A stretch of 20,082 bases of DNA from an uncultured Collinsella sp. (GTDB taxonomy: Bacteria; Actinomycetota; Coriobacteriia; Coriobacteriales; Coriobacteriaceae), in NCBI GenBank assembly GCA_958421655.1, contig CATZMG010000041.1, positions 1-20,082 of the forward strand, given 5' to 3'. The position numbers and the translations under genes are program-made. Numbering within the stretch: the first letter of the stretch is position 1; each line of letters starts with the position of its first letter. This document shows, in pieces, positions 5,707-14,381 of this stretch. The notes under the pieces were generated by a model. That model saw nothing but the letters and a program-made list of their open reading frames with translations, ran no database searches and had not been told where the DNA came from.

Positions 5707-6881
5707 GCAGCACCTACGATCGAGAGTAGCGTCTGGGCAAAGTCGTCCAGATCGGTCGGATTCACGCGGTCATCGAAGGAAATGCGCAGTGCGCCCAACG
5801 CCTGCTCGCGACCGATGCCCATCGCGCTCAAAACGTGGCTGGGGTCCATGCTGCCGCTCGAGCATGCCGAGCCTGCCGATACCTCAAAGCCGGCGGCGTC
5901 GAGCTTGATGATGAGCTCCTCGGAGTCCATGCCGTCAATATAGATCGATACCATGCCGGGCAGACGGTCGGCATGTGCGTAGTCGCCCATGGTGGCGTGA
6001 ATGCGCGGGTGGGCCGTAAGCGTGGCGTAGAGCTTGTCGGAAAGGGCCTGAAGCTTCTCGCGCTCCTCGGCCACATGGGGCGTCAGCGTGCGGGCGGCAG
6101 CGGCAAAGGCCAGCTGCGTGCGCAGGTCCTGCGTGCCGGCGCGACGTCCGGCTCCCTGTCCGCCGCCAAAGATGCGGGGGCGCAGCGGCGTGCGGGTCTT
6201 AACGTAGAGCGCGCCGGATGCTACAGGACCGCCAATTTTGTGGGCGGCGACGGACATGGCATCGACGCCCAATTCGGTGGCATCGAGCGGAATGTGCAGA
6301 TAGCCCTGGATGGCGTCGGTGTGGAACAGGGCGCCTTCGGTATGCGCGGCCGTGGCTAGCTCGCGGATGGGCTGCACCACGCCGGTCTCGTTGTTGGCGG
6401 CCATGATGCTCACGAGCGCGACGTCGTCGCCGAGCAGCTCGATGAGCGCGGCGGGCTCGATGTAGCCCGCACGGCAGGGCTGCACCAGGACGACGGTAAA
6501 GCCGGCGGCACGCAGCAGCGGCAGGTTGTCCAGGATCGAATCGTGCTCGATGGCAGATACGATCACGCGGTTACGCTTGCGGTCGCGCTGGCGAGCGCCT
6601 TCGGCAAGACCGAGCAGTGCCAGCTGGTTGGCCTCGGTGCCGCCGTTGGTCAGGACGATCTCGGACGGGCGGACGCGCGCGCCAAAGCTACGGGCGATCT
6701 CGCGACGAGCGACTTCCAGACGCGCGGCAGCCTTGCGGCCGAGTGAGTGCAGGGAGTTGGGGTTGACGCCCGCAAGCTCGCTATCGTCGTACTCACGCTG
6801 CGCAAGGAGCGCCTCGGCGCGCATGGGCGTCGAGGCGGCATAGTCAAGATTCACGGTTATGCGGTTTTGACCTGCGGTCAT
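5703..6881 (-). CDS. Cysteine desulfurase (NifS/IscS-like)
   Basis: A PLP-dependent enzyme that takes sulfur from cysteine as a persulfide and releases alanine, supplying Fe-S cluster, tRNA thiolation or cofactor synthesis. The 392 residues show the class V aminotransferase layout: LDYAASTP (12-19), NGGTEANQ (79-86), the stacking His in EHDS (112-115), NNETG (163-167), HTDAIQ (187-192), the Schiff-base lysine in AAHKIGGP (Lys215), GGGQGAGRRAGT (239-250) and the catalytic Cys340 in SAGSACSSGS. The short SACSSG loop is NifS/IscS-type rather than SufS-type. No IscU, IscR or thiouridylase gene is adjacent, so the sulfur acceptor is unknown here. The start lies six bases after the epimerase stop, with AGGAGG eleven bases upstream, inside the end of that gene. 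Confidence 0.9.
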   Translation of the reverse strand: MTAGQNRITVNLDYAASTPMRAEALLAQREYDDSELAGVNPNSLHSLGRKAAARLEVARREIARSFGARVRPSEIVLTNGGTEANQLALLGLAEGARQRDRKRNRVIVSAIEHDSILDNLPLLRAAGFTVVLVQPCRAGYIEPAALIELLGDDVALVSIMAANNETGVVQPIRELATAAHTEGALFHTDAIQGYLHIPLDATELGVDAMSVAAHKIGGPVASGALYVKTRTPLRPRIFGGGQGAGRRAGTQDLRTQLAFAAAARTLTPHVAEEREKLQALSDKLYATLTAHPRIHATMGDYAHADRLPGMVSIYIDGMDSEELIIKLDAAGFEVSAGSACSSGSMDPSHVLSAMGIGREQALGALRISFDDRVNPTDLDDFAQTLLSIVGAA

Positions 6882-6887
6882 AAGGGT

Positions 6888-7559
6888 TTATGCCTCCTGT
6901 GCAGCCTCGTTGCCTAGCTTTTGCAGCAGCGCAACCTCGGCAGCGGGATCTTCGGACTTAAATACGGCGGAACCGGCCACCAGGACATCGGCGCCGGCCT
7001 TGACGACCTCGGCGATGTTCTTGGAAGAGATGCCGCCGTCGACCTCGATCATGGGCGACACGCCGTGGCGCTCGCACATGGCCTTGAGCTCGTGGAGCTT
7101 AGCGATGGTGCCCGGGATAAAGCTCTGGCCGCCAAAGCCCGGGTTCACACTCATCAGCAGCACGATATCGACGACCTCGATGATGCTCTCGAGCGCGCAG
7201 ACAGGCGTTGCGGGGTTGAGCACCACGCCGGCCTTGACGCCGCGCTGCTGCAGGTGCGTGAGCGTGCGGTGCAGGTGCGTGGAGGCCTCGTAGTGAACGG
7301 TGATCATATCGGCGCCGGCATCGGCGTACCAATCGACGGTCTCGTCGGGGTTCGACACCATGAGGTGCGCGTCGACCGGCACGTCGGTGGAGCGCTTGAC
7401 GGCCTTGAGGATATCGACGCCAAAGGTGAGGTTGCCGGTAAAGTGACCGTCCATCACGTCGAAGTGCACAAAGTCGGCACCGGCGATCTTGTCGAGGTCG
7501 CCCTTAAGGTTGGCCATATCGGCCGAAAGGATGGACGGAGCGATTTTAATGGAACCCAT
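6888..7559 (-). CDS. rpe: Ribulose-phosphate 3-epimerase
   Basis: It interconverts D-ribulose 5-phosphate and D-xylulose 5-phosphate in the non-oxidative pentose phosphate pathway. The 223-residue TIM barrel shows PSILSAD (8-14), the metal ligands in HFDVMDGHF (His32, Asp34), DAHLMV (His65), SVNPGFGGQSF (137-147), the catalytic Asp174 in EVDGGI and the phosphate-binding AGSAVF near the end. The loop after HFDVMDGHF reads TGN where the family usually has VPN, a small departure beside the substrate. The start has AAAGG eight bases upstream, and 18 bp separate it from the gpsA stop. The catalytic residues are intact, so it should be active. Confidence 0.93.
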   Translation of the reverse strand: MGSIKIAPSILSADMANLKGDLDKIAGADFVHFDVMDGHFTGNLTFGVDILKAVKRSTDVPVDAHLMVSNPDETVDWYADAGADMITVHYEASTHLHRTLTHLQQRGVKAGVVLNPATPVCALESIIEVVDIVLLMSVNPGFGGQSFIPGTIAKLHELKAMCERHGVSPMIEVDGGISSKNIAEVVKAGADVLVAGSAVFKSEDPAAEVALLQKLGNEAAQEA

Positions 7560-7577
7560 GGTAGTAGCCTTTCTGCA

Positions 7578-8585
7578 TTAGTCGGTGAGTCCGTAGAACT
7601 CTTGCGATGGGACGCGGTCGGTGAGAATTTCGAGCGCCCTATCCAAAGTAACACCGTTGTAGAGCGTTTGCTCCACGGCAAAGGTGAGCGGAATGTCTAC
7701 GCCCAGTGAACGGGCGAGCTCGCTGACGCTGCGGGCCGCAACGGCGCCCTCGACCACCATGTGCGTGCGTGCCTGGTACTCGTCGAGCGACACGCCGTGG
7801 GCAAATTCGTAGCCAAAAGTGCGGTTGCGCGAATGCTCCGAGGTGCATGTGGCGATGAGGTCGCCCATGCCGGCAAGGCCCATGCAAGTCATGGCCTGCC
7901 CGCCGCGGGCATGCACCAGTCGGCTGATCTCGGCCAGACCGCGCGTCATGATGAGAGCGAGCGTGTTGTCGCCCGCGCCGGAGCCGGCGGAAATGCCGCA
8001 CACGATGGCGATGACATTTTTCATGGCGCCGCAAACCTCGACGCCGGTCATGTCCTGCGACAGGTAGATGCGGAAGGCCGTGGATAGGAGTAGGTCCTTA
8101 AAGGTCTCCCCTATCTGAGGGTCTTCGCTGGCGATGACGGCGGCAGAAAGTCCGCCGCGGCAGATCTCCTCGGCATGGTTGGGGCCGGAGAGAGCCGCCA
8201 CGCGCGCCTCGTTGCCGATCTCGCTTGAAATGACCTCGCTCATGAGCAGTCCAGATTCTGGCTCAATGCCCTTGGTGAGGCAGAGTACCGGGGTGTCGGC
8301 GGCGATGAAGGGGGCCGCTTGATGGCATACACTGCGCAGGTGCGTGGAGGGCACGGCAAAGATGATGGCATCGGCGCCCTCGAGTGCCTGCGACAGGTCC
8401 ATGGTGGCGACGACGTTGCCGGGCAGCTCGTAGTCCATCAGATACCGGGGATTGCGGTGCTCGCCATTGATGCCGGCGGCCGTCTGCTCGCTATGGGCCC
8501 ACATGATCACGCGCTCGGCTCGCGCGGCGGCAAGGCCGGCGACGGCGGTTCCCCAGGAGCCGGAGCCAATCAGCGCAACATTCAT
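7578..8585 (-). CDS. gpsA: NAD(P)H-dependent glycerol-3-phosphate dehydrogenase GpsA
   Basis: It reduces dihydroxyacetone phosphate to sn-glycerol 3-phosphate, the backbone for phospholipids. The 335 residues show the N-terminal Rossmann motif GSGSWGTA (7-14), CLTKGIEPESG (catalytic-region Lys105), LSGPNHAEE (132-140), the catalytic Lys189 in GAMKNV and GLAGMGDLIATC in the C-terminal helical domain. The start has AGGAGA about six bases upstream and follows the plsY stop by nine bases. Placing gpsA directly after plsY puts supply of the substrate next to the first acyltransferase of the pathway, with plsC upstream in the same block. Confidence 0.95.
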   Translation of the reverse strand: MNVALIGSGSWGTAVAGLAAARAERVIMWAHSEQTAAGINGEHRNPRYLMDYELPGNVVATMDLSQALEGADAIIFAVPSTHLRSVCHQAAPFIAADTPVLCLTKGIEPESGLLMSEVISSEIGNEARVAALSGPNHAEEICRGGLSAAVIASEDPQIGETFKDLLLSTAFRIYLSQDMTGVEVCGAMKNVIAIVCGISAGSGAGDNTLALIMTRGLAEISRLVHARGGQAMTCMGLAGMGDLIATCTSEHSRNRTFGYEFAHGVSLDEYQARTHMVVEGAVAARSVSELARSLGVDIPLTFAVEQTLYNGVTLDRALEILTDRVPSQEFYGLTD

Positions 8586-8594
8586 GACTCTCTC

Positions 8595-9278
8595 CTACTT
8601 ATCGTCGGGCTCGGTGACGCGCTTGGTAAACGAGAGCTTGGACTCCTTGCCCGTCATGAGCTTTTTGATGTTCGCGCGATGGGCCCACACCACGGTGATG
8701 CCGATTAGCGCCATGCAAAACTTAAGTCCCAGGCTGCTATACGGAAAGACCGCACAAGCGGCGATGGGAAGACCTATGGCCGCGGCAAGCGAGCCCACGG
8801 ACACAAACTTGGTGATGGCGACGGCCACGATAAACATGCCCAGCAGCGAAAGTCCGATGGGCCAGTACCAGGCGAGGATGACGCCCAGGCCCACGGCGAT
8901 ACCCTTGCCGCCATGGAAGTTGAGGTAGGGCGAGAAGATGTGGCCCCACACCGCTGCCAGGCAAATGACGCCGAGCATCCAGTCGCCGGGGGCTCCGGGC
9001 GCCATGATGCTTACAGGGAAGCCATAGCCCACGCCCGCGATAAGCGGACGGGCGATAAGAACGCAGATGGCGCCCTTAAGGCAGTCGAGCAGCAGCGTGA
9101 GCGCGGCCACCTTGGGGCCGGCTACGCGCAGGGCGTTGGTGGTGCCGATGTTGCCGGAGCCCGCCTTGCGAATGTCGGTGTGGTTAAACACGCGGCCCAG
9201 GATCAGGCCAAACGGAATCGCTCCGATAAAGAACGAGACCACGGCGCAGATGGCGGTCAGCAGAATCGGATTATGCAT
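8595..9278 (-). CDS. plsY: Glycerol-3-phosphate acyltransferase PlsY
   Basis: An integral membrane enzyme that transfers an acyl group from acyl-phosphate to glycerol 3-phosphate, the first step of phosphatidate synthesis in most bacteria. The 227 residues include several transmembrane helices and the family motifs: GSGNIGTTNALR (41-52), the glycine-rich HGGKGIAVG and the third motif, here WAHRANIKKLMTGKE where the usual form is RHR.NI.RL..G.E. The acyl-phosphate synthase PlsX is not in the window. The start overlaps the end of der by eight bases, with AAGGAG seven bases upstream, so translation is probably coupled to der. Confidence 0.93.
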   Translation of the reverse strand: MHNPILLTAICAVVSFFIGAIPFGLILGRVFNHTDIRKAGSGNIGTTNALRVAGPKVAALTLLLDCLKGAICVLIARPLIAGVGYGFPVSIMAPGAPGDWMLGVICLAAVWGHIFSPYLNFHGGKGIAVGLGVILAWYWPIGLSLLGMFIVAVAITKFVSVGSLAAAIGLPIAACAVFPYSSLGLKFCMALIGITVVWAHRANIKKLMTGKESKLSFTKRVTEPDDK

Positions 9279-10605
9279 CCTTTTGCTCCTTCTTCCTAAA
9301 GAAGAGTCGAATGGGCGTGCCGGAAAAATCGAAGGTCGAGCGCATACGGTTCTCCACGTAGCGCTGGTAGGTGTCGTTGACCAGGTCGCTGTGGTTGACG
9401 AAGAACGTGAACGTCGGCGGGTTGACGCCCGTCTGGGTCACGTAGTGCATGCGCAGGCGGCGCTTGCCGTCCACCACGGTATGACCGAACTCGCGCAGGT
9501 CGGTGAGGAACGTGTTGAGGCGCGAGGTGCTGATCTTTTGCGAGCGCGTCTTCTCGGCAGCGTCGACCATCGCCCAGATCTTCTCCACGCTGCGGCCGGT
9601 TAGGGCCGAGATACGAAGGTACTGGGCCCAGGGGGCCATGACGCCCAAACGGCGGTCGACGGTCTCCATGCAGGCCTCGCGCTTGCGGTCGTCGTCGAGC
9701 AGATCCCATTTGTTGAGCAGCACCACGATGGCGCAGCCGCGCTCGATGGCCAAGCCCATGACCTTCTGGTCCTGCTCGGTGACGCCCACGGAGGCATCGA
9801 CGACGAGCAGCGCCACGTCGGCGCGGTCGATGGCACGCAGGCCGCGGACCATGGAGTAGTACTCGATGTTCTCGTACACGGTGCTCTTCTTGCGAATGCC
9901 CGCGGTGTCGACCATGCGGTAGTGCTTGCCGTTGCGTTCGACGACGGTGTCGATGGCATCGCGCGTGGTGCCGGCGATGTTGGACACGATGGAGCGGTCG
10001 GCGCCCAGGATGCGGTTGAACAGCGAGGACTTACCGGCGTTGGGGCGGCCGATGATGGCGACGTTCAGCGCGTCGGGGAACGCGTCGGCGATCTCGTCCT
10101 CCTCCTCGGGCAACAGGGCCACGATGTCGTCGAGCAGGTCGCCCGTGCCATGGCCGTGCAGGGCCGAGAGCGGCGTGGGCTCACCGATGCCGAGCGAATA
10201 GAACTCCCAGATGTTGTCATTCTCGCGATCGGGGTTGTCGAGCTTGTTCACCAGCAAAAAGACCGGCTTGTCGCAGCGCTTGAGCATGCGGGCGACCGAC
10301 TCGTCCTCCTCGGTGACGCCGGTGCGGCCATCGACCACAAACAGGATGACGGCAGCTTCCTCGGCGGCGGCAAGTGCCTGGTCGCGGATGGACGTGGCAA
10401 AGACGTCGTCGCTCTTGAGCGGCTCGATACCGCCCGTGTCGACGATGGTGAACTCGCGGCCGTTCCAATCGGCCGTGTGATACGAGCGGTCGCGCGTGAC
10501 GCCGCGGGACTCATGGACGATGGCGTCCGAGGTCTGGGCCAGGCGGTTAACGAGCGTGGACTTGCCCACGTTGGGGCGTCCGACGACGGCGACGATAGGT
10601 TTCAT
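9271..10605 (-). CDS. der: Ribosome-assembly GTPase Der (EngA)
   Basis: Der is a double GTPase needed for maturation of the 50S ribosomal subunit. In 444 residues it shows the first G domain (GRPNVGKS 9-16, DTGG 56-59, NKLD 120-123), the second G domain (GRPNAGKS 186-193, DTAG 233-236, NKWD 298-301) and a C-terminal KH-like domain ending in a basic tail (FRKKEQKDA). AAAGGAGAG just upstream of the ATG supports the start. The gene sits between the PDZ/radical SAM gene (10 bp away) and plsY (8-bp overlap); adjacency of der with plsY and gpsA is a widespread bacterial arrangement. Confidence 0.96.
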   Translation of the reverse strand: MKPIVAVVGRPNVGKSTLVNRLAQTSDAIVHESRGVTRDRSYHTADWNGREFTIVDTGGIEPLKSDDVFATSIRDQALAAAEEAAVILFVVDGRTGVTEEDESVARMLKRCDKPVFLLVNKLDNPDRENDNIWEFYSLGIGEPTPLSALHGHGTGDLLDDIVALLPEEEDEIADAFPDALNVAIIGRPNAGKSSLFNRILGADRSIVSNIAGTTRDAIDTVVERNGKHYRMVDTAGIRKKSTVYENIEYYSMVRGLRAIDRADVALLVVDASVGVTEQDQKVMGLAIERGCAIVVLLNKWDLLDDDRKREACMETVDRRLGVMAPWAQYLRISALTGRSVEKIWAMVDAAEKTRSQKISTSRLNTFLTDLREFGHTVVDGKRRLRMHYVTQTGVNPPTFTFFVNHSDLVNDTYQRYVENRMRSTFDFSGTPIRLFFRKKEQKDA

Positions 10606-10615
10606 CTGCTCTCCT

Positions 10616-12058
10616 TTAATGGGTAGGGTCAGCGGGAATAGTTGAATTGGCGGGCGTTATGCCAAGGATGTGCTCCAGGGTATCGAGCAGCTCGTGCGGC
10701 ATGGTCGATACCACATGAACCTCGGCGCCGCGACCGGTAAGGCTTGCGAGTAATTCGTCACGATGATACTCGTCAAGGGTCATACCGTCGGCGTTGAACA
10801 TGAGCTTAGGCACAAAGAGCATAACCCCCGACAGGTCCTGCGGCAGCTGCTCCAAGATGTCGCAGGCGACGATGAGGCCGGTCACGTCCACGTTGCCGCC
10901 AAAGTAACGGTTTTTGATTGCCGTGACGGTACCGGCAAGGCCCTGCGGCGATTCCACAAAACGCGCCACCGTATCGCGCGCGCTGGCGCCCGAGAGGCAC
11001 AGCAGGCGCTGGCCACGGGCGGCGATTGCCTCGCGAACGCGGCGCAGGCGCTCGGCATCGGCGGCGAGCACGTTGTCGGTCTCGTCCAGATAGGAGCGGA
11101 TCATGCCGATGCCGTCGTAGTACTGCGGGTAGCCGTCGTAAAAGTCCGCCTCGGGCGGCTCGATGCCGGCATCCAGGTAGAACTCGTCGCTCATCTGGAA
11201 GGTGTGGCGGCCAAATCGCTCGAAGGCACGGTCCTGGAAGGGCCGGATCAAGGCGATGGTCTCGCGCGCCAGCTCGGGCTTGTCGCTGTAGGACCAGCTA
11301 AAACGGTTCTGATGCTTGGTAAAACCGAGCGGCACAATGCCCAGGCTCGTGATTTGCTCGTGCTCCTCGCAGAAGCGCAGGGTCTTTTCCAGCTCCTCGC
11401 CGTCGTTCATGCCGGGGCACAGCACGATTTGCGCGTGAATCTCGATGCCGGCGGCCATGATGGCCTTGAGCACGTCCATGCCGCGCTGGGCGTTGCGGCC
11501 CATCATGCGGCGGCGGACGTCGGGGCTTACGGCATGGACCGACACGTTCATGGGGCTCATGTTGCGTTGGATGACGTTTTGAACATCTTCGTCGGTGAGG
11601 TTTGTGAGCGTGACGAAGTTGCCCTGCAAAAAGCTCAGGCGATAGTCGTCGTCGCGGATGTAGAGCGTGGAGCGACCGCCCTTGGGCAGCATGGTCATAA
11701 AGCAGAACACGCAGGCGTTTACGCAGGTACGCATGCCATCGAAGATGGGGCCATCGAACTCCAGACCCCAGTCCTCGCCGGGAAAGCGATCGAGTTCAAC
11801 GGGGGTGACGGTGCCGTCACGCGGATCGAAAACCTCCAGCTCGACGGTGTCGTCATCTGCTTCCCAGAGCCACACGATCATATCGGTCAGTTGCTCGCCG
11901 TTGACCGTAAGCACGCGCATGCCCGGCTCGATACCCACATCCCATGCGGGCGATTCGGGGCGCACGTTTTTAACGAGCGCGCCCTCACCCGGCTCGGGGT
12001 CGCGGCTGCGCCCGTAATCGGCCACCTCAGCGGCGTATGCGGGTACGGTCTGGTCCAT
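10616..12058 (-). CDS. PDZ / radical SAM-like / DUF512 protein
   Basis: A 480-residue protein with three parts. An N-terminal PDZ-like domain (about 24-90) contains VRPESPAWDVGIEPGMRVL. A central region has a CX3CX2C cysteine cluster (Cys112, Cys116, Cys119 in RTCVNACVFCF), typical of radical SAM 4Fe-4S binding. A C-terminal DUF512 domain (from about 275) follows, with YPQYYDGIGMIR. The family is widespread in Actinobacteria and Firmicutes and often sits beside der, but its reaction is not established; a link to ribosome or RNA modification is only guilt by association. I chose ATG 12058, two bases after the ispH stop. The frame runs back to 12070, but that start would overlap ispH. AAGGAG lies about 15 bases upstream, so coupling from ispH probably matters. 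Confidence 0.88.
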   Translation of the reverse strand: MDQTVPAYAAEVADYGRSRDPEPGEGALVKNVRPESPAWDVGIEPGMRVLTVNGEQLTDMIVWLWEADDDTVELEVFDPRDGTVTPVELDRFPGEDWGLEFDGPIFDGMRTCVNACVFCFMTMLPKGGRSTLYIRDDDYRLSFLQGNFVTLTNLTDEDVQNVIQRNMSPMNVSVHAVSPDVRRRMMGRNAQRGMDVLKAIMAAGIEIHAQIVLCPGMNDGEELEKTLRFCEEHEQITSLGIVPLGFTKHQNRFSWSYSDKPELARETIALIRPFQDRAFERFGRHTFQMSDEFYLDAGIEPPEADFYDGYPQYYDGIGMIRSYLDETDNVLAADAERLRRVREAIAARGQRLLCLSGASARDTVARFVESPQGLAGTVTAIKNRYFGGNVDVTGLIVACDILEQLPQDLSGVMLFVPKLMFNADGMTLDEYHRDELLASLTGRGAEVHVVSTMPHELLDTLEHILGITPANSTIPADPTH

Positions 12059-12060
12059 GA

Positions 12061-12945
12061 TTAGCGGCAAAGCTCCTTGATGCGCTCAACGGCGCGCTCG
12101 ATGTGTTCTTGCGGGGTGGAGGCTCCGGCAGTGATGCCGATGTGGTGAGCGTCGGTAAACCACGCGGCCTGTAGCTCGGAAGCTTCTTCGATGTGATGTG
12201 TGCGCTCGCAGACGTCGGCGCAAATCTGCGCCAGGCGGCGGGTGTTGCCCGAGTTCTTGCCGCCCACCACGACCATGCAGTCGCAGCGGCTGGCAAGTGC
12301 GGCTGCTGCCTGTTGACGCTCGCTCGTGGCGGCGCAGATGGTGTTGATCACACGCAGTTCCTGCACTCGCGGGGTGATGGAGGCCACAACCTCGGCCAGG
12401 TTCTGCGCGGTCTGGGTGGTCTGCACGACGAGGCCTACCTTGCCCTTGAGCGGCAGCGCGTCCGCATCGGCGGCGCAGCTCACGACCTGCGCGTCATCGC
12501 CGGCGTGGCCCAGGATGCCCTCCACCTCAGGATGCCCCGGCTCGCCCACGACGAGCACGCGATAGCCCTCGCGTACCAGGCGCTCGGCGGCCACGTGGAC
12601 CTTCTTGACGTAGGGGCAGGTGGCATCGACCACGTCGAGACCGCGCTCGCGAGCGGCCTCGATCACCTGCGGCACCACGCCGTGCGCGCGAATGATCACG
12701 GTGCCCGATGCGGCATCGTCCAGGGTCTCGGCCAGACCGACGCCCGCCTCGGAAAGCTCGCGCACCACGATGGGGTTATGGATGAGCGGACCCAGCGTGT
12801 GGACCTGAGTGCTCTCCCCCACCTGCGGGGCGGCCGCCAGGGCCATATCGAGCGCGCGTTGAACGCCGTAGCAGGTGCCGGCGTGGGCAGCGATTTCGAT
12901 GGTGGGGGCGTCTGCCTTGCCGGGCACGGCCTCGGCGGTGCTCAT
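12061..12945 (-). CDS. ispH: 4-hydroxy-3-methylbut-2-enyl diphosphate reductase IspH
   Basis: IspH is the last enzyme of the methylerythritol phosphate pathway, making isopentenyl and dimethylallyl diphosphate with a 4Fe-4S cluster. The three cluster cysteines are in AGTCYGVQRAL (Cys25), VDATCPYV (Cys110) and NTICAATSERQ (Cys204). Substrate-binding histidines appear in HTLGPLIHNP, RAHGV and GEPGHPEVEG, and TTQT, GGKNSGNT and GITAGASTP are also present. The 294 residues carry a short extra N-terminus of about 15 residues. I prefer ATG 12945 because GAGG lies five bases upstream; ATG 12960, two bases after the plsC stop, is an alternative that adds five residues. The downstream PDZ/radical SAM gene begins two bases after the stop. 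Confidence 0.93.
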   Translation of the reverse strand: MSTAEAVPGKADAPTIEIAAHAGTCYGVQRALDMALAAAPQVGESTQVHTLGPLIHNPIVVRELSEAGVGLAETLDDAASGTVIIRAHGVVPQVIEAARERGLDVVDATCPYVKKVHVAAERLVREGYRVLVVGEPGHPEVEGILGHAGDDAQVVSCAADADALPLKGKVGLVVQTTQTAQNLAEVVASITPRVQELRVINTICAATSERQQAAAALASRCDCMVVVGGKNSGNTRRLAQICADVCERTHHIEEASELQAAWFTDAHHIGITAGASTPQEHIERAVERIKELCR

Positions 12946-12962
12946 GACTTCCTCGCCCATGG

Positions 12963-13691
12963 CTAGAACCTACCCGGGTGCTCGGCGCACAGGTCGTCGC
13001 GCATGGCGTAGACACGACTCATGGCTTCGGACTCAAACCATGCCAGACGCTCCTTGCGCTTGAGCTCGGCCGGTGCATCGGATAGCGAGATGGCCTTGCC
13101 GGCGCGGATCCAGCACTTTTTGGGGCGCATGAGCTTTTTGCCCGCAGGCGTGATATCGGACCAGCCGCAGATGGCGAGTGGGTTGACAGGCGCCTTGCCC
13201 ATCTGGGCGATGAGCGCAAAGCCGCCGTGGACCTCGGGCTTGATCTCGCGCGAGCGGATGCGCGTGCCCTCGGGGAAGATCAGGACGTCCTCGCCGCGTT
13301 GCAGTGCATGCTGGGCGGCGCGCAGGCACTTCATGTCGGCGGTGCCGCGCTCGACGGGAATACCGCCCACACGGCTAAAGGCCCAGCGCACGATCTTGCT
13401 CTTGGCAAACTCGGATTTAAAGATGGGTCGAATGCGACGGCCGCCAAAGAACAGCGCCGTCTCCACGGCCAGCAGCTCGGCCATCGAGGTATGGTTGCAG
13501 ATGACCACGCTGCCGCGGCCTTCCTGGCGCTCAAACAGCAGATTGGCATCCTCGACCTTCCAACGCCACATGAGCTTGGAGAAGGCCCAAAGGATGGCCA
13601 TAACTACGACGACGGTGCCGCGGATGAGCGCTGGGAACTCGGCGTAGGGGGCGTTGTAATAATCCTCGGGCGTCTGCTTAAACAGGCGCAT
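12963..13691 (-). CDS. plsC: PlsC-type 1-acyl-sn-glycerol-3-phosphate acyltransferase
   Basis: It should add the second acyl chain to lysophosphatidate at the inner face of the membrane. The 242 residues have one hydrophobic segment (about 24-42) and the four acyltransferase motifs: NHTSMAE (66-72), GGIPVER (109-115), FPEGTR (139-144) and VNPLAICG (169-176). The first motif is unusual: the family has HX4D, with His and Asp as the catalytic pair, whereas this protein has HX4E (His67, Glu72). Glu can keep the acidic function, but it is a departure from the consensus. AGGAGGT about six bases upstream fixes the start and overlaps the cmk stop, so the two genes are tightly linked. PlsY and GpsA lie downstream in the same block, supporting a phospholipid role. 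Confidence 0.88.
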   Translation of the reverse strand: MRLFKQTPEDYYNAPYAEFPALIRGTVVVVMAILWAFSKLMWRWKVEDANLLFERQEGRGSVVICNHTSMAELLAVETALFFGGRRIRPIFKSEFAKSKIVRWAFSRVGGIPVERGTADMKCLRAAQHALQRGEDVLIFPEGTRIRSREIKPEVHGGFALIAQMGKAPVNPLAICGWSDITPAGKKLMRPKKCWIRAGKAISLSDAPAELKRKERLAWFESEAMSRVYAMRDDLCAEHPGRF

Positions 13692-13694
13692 GGG

Positions 13695-14381
13695 CTACCT
13701 CCTTTGGTTGATGAGGTCCTCGATGATGCGAACGACCTCGTCGATGGTGTGGGCGGTGGAGTCGACGTGCACGGCGTCCTCGGCGGGCACGAGCGGCGCC
13801 ACCTCGCGGCTGCTGTCGAGCTTGTCGCGCTGCTTGAGGGCGTCGAGGGTCTCGTCGATCTCGGCCTCGAGCTGCTCGGCGGTGAGCGGCTGGGCGTCGT
13901 TTTGGTGACGCTGCAGCACGCGGCGGCGGGCGCGCTCGCGCGGGTCGGCGGTCAGGAAGATCTTGACCTGCGCGTTAGGGAACACGACGGTTCCGATGTC
14001 GCGACCCTCGGCTACGATATCGCGGTCCTCGGCGGCACGGCGCTGATGGATGAGCATGGCGGCGCGCACGCCCGGATAGGCCGAGACCTTGGACACGTTG
14101 GCGTCGACCTGCGGGGTGCGGATGGCGACCGAAGCGTCCTGGCCGTCAACGGTCAGGCGCGTGTCCTCGCCGGTGCCGTTGGTAAAGCGGATCTCAATCT
14201 GCTCGGCGAGGGCGTCGATGGCTGCCTCGTCGTCCAGGTCGATGCCGCGGTCGAGCGCGGCGAAGGTGACGGCGCGGTACATGGCGCCCGTGTCGAGCTT
14301 GTTAAAGCCCAGCTGGCGGGCGATCTCCTTGGCGATGGTGGACTTGCCGGAACCGGCGGGGCCGTCGATGGCGACGATCAT
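13695..14381 (-). CDS. cmk: Cytidylate kinase Cmk
   Basis: It phosphorylates CMP and dCMP to the diphosphates. The 228-residue length and motifs are typical: P-loop GPAGSGKST (7-15), LDTGAMYRAVT (29-39) for nucleotide binding, EGRDIGTVVFP (125-135), the lid with ADPRERARRR (145-154) and RDKLDSSREVAPL (185-197). AAAGGAA eight bases before the ATG supports the start. A 66-bp gap separates it from rluB, one of the larger gaps in the block, in which I see no clear promoter. The stop overlaps the ribosome-binding site of plsC. Confidence 0.95.
   Translation of the reverse strand: MIVAIDGPAGSGKSTIAKEIARQLGFNKLDTGAMYRAVTFAALDRGIDLDDEAAIDALAEQIEIRFTNGTGEDTRLTVDGQDASVAIRTPQVDANVSKVSAYPGVRAAMLIHQRRAAEDRDIVAEGRDIGTVVFPNAQVKIFLTADPRERARRRVLQRHQNDAQPLTAEQLEAEIDETLDALKQRDKLDSSREVAPLVPAEDAVHVDSTAHTIDEVVRIIEDLINQRR

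Noticed and set aside
10763..12064. 433-codon open frame on the plus strand opposite the PDZ/radical SAM gene
   Set aside because: It is antisense to a gene with clear motifs, is Val/Gly/His-rich as expected for the complement of GC-rich coding DNA, and has no family resemblance. The same applies to long plus-strand frames at 3030-3965, 13227-14405 and 16833-17828.
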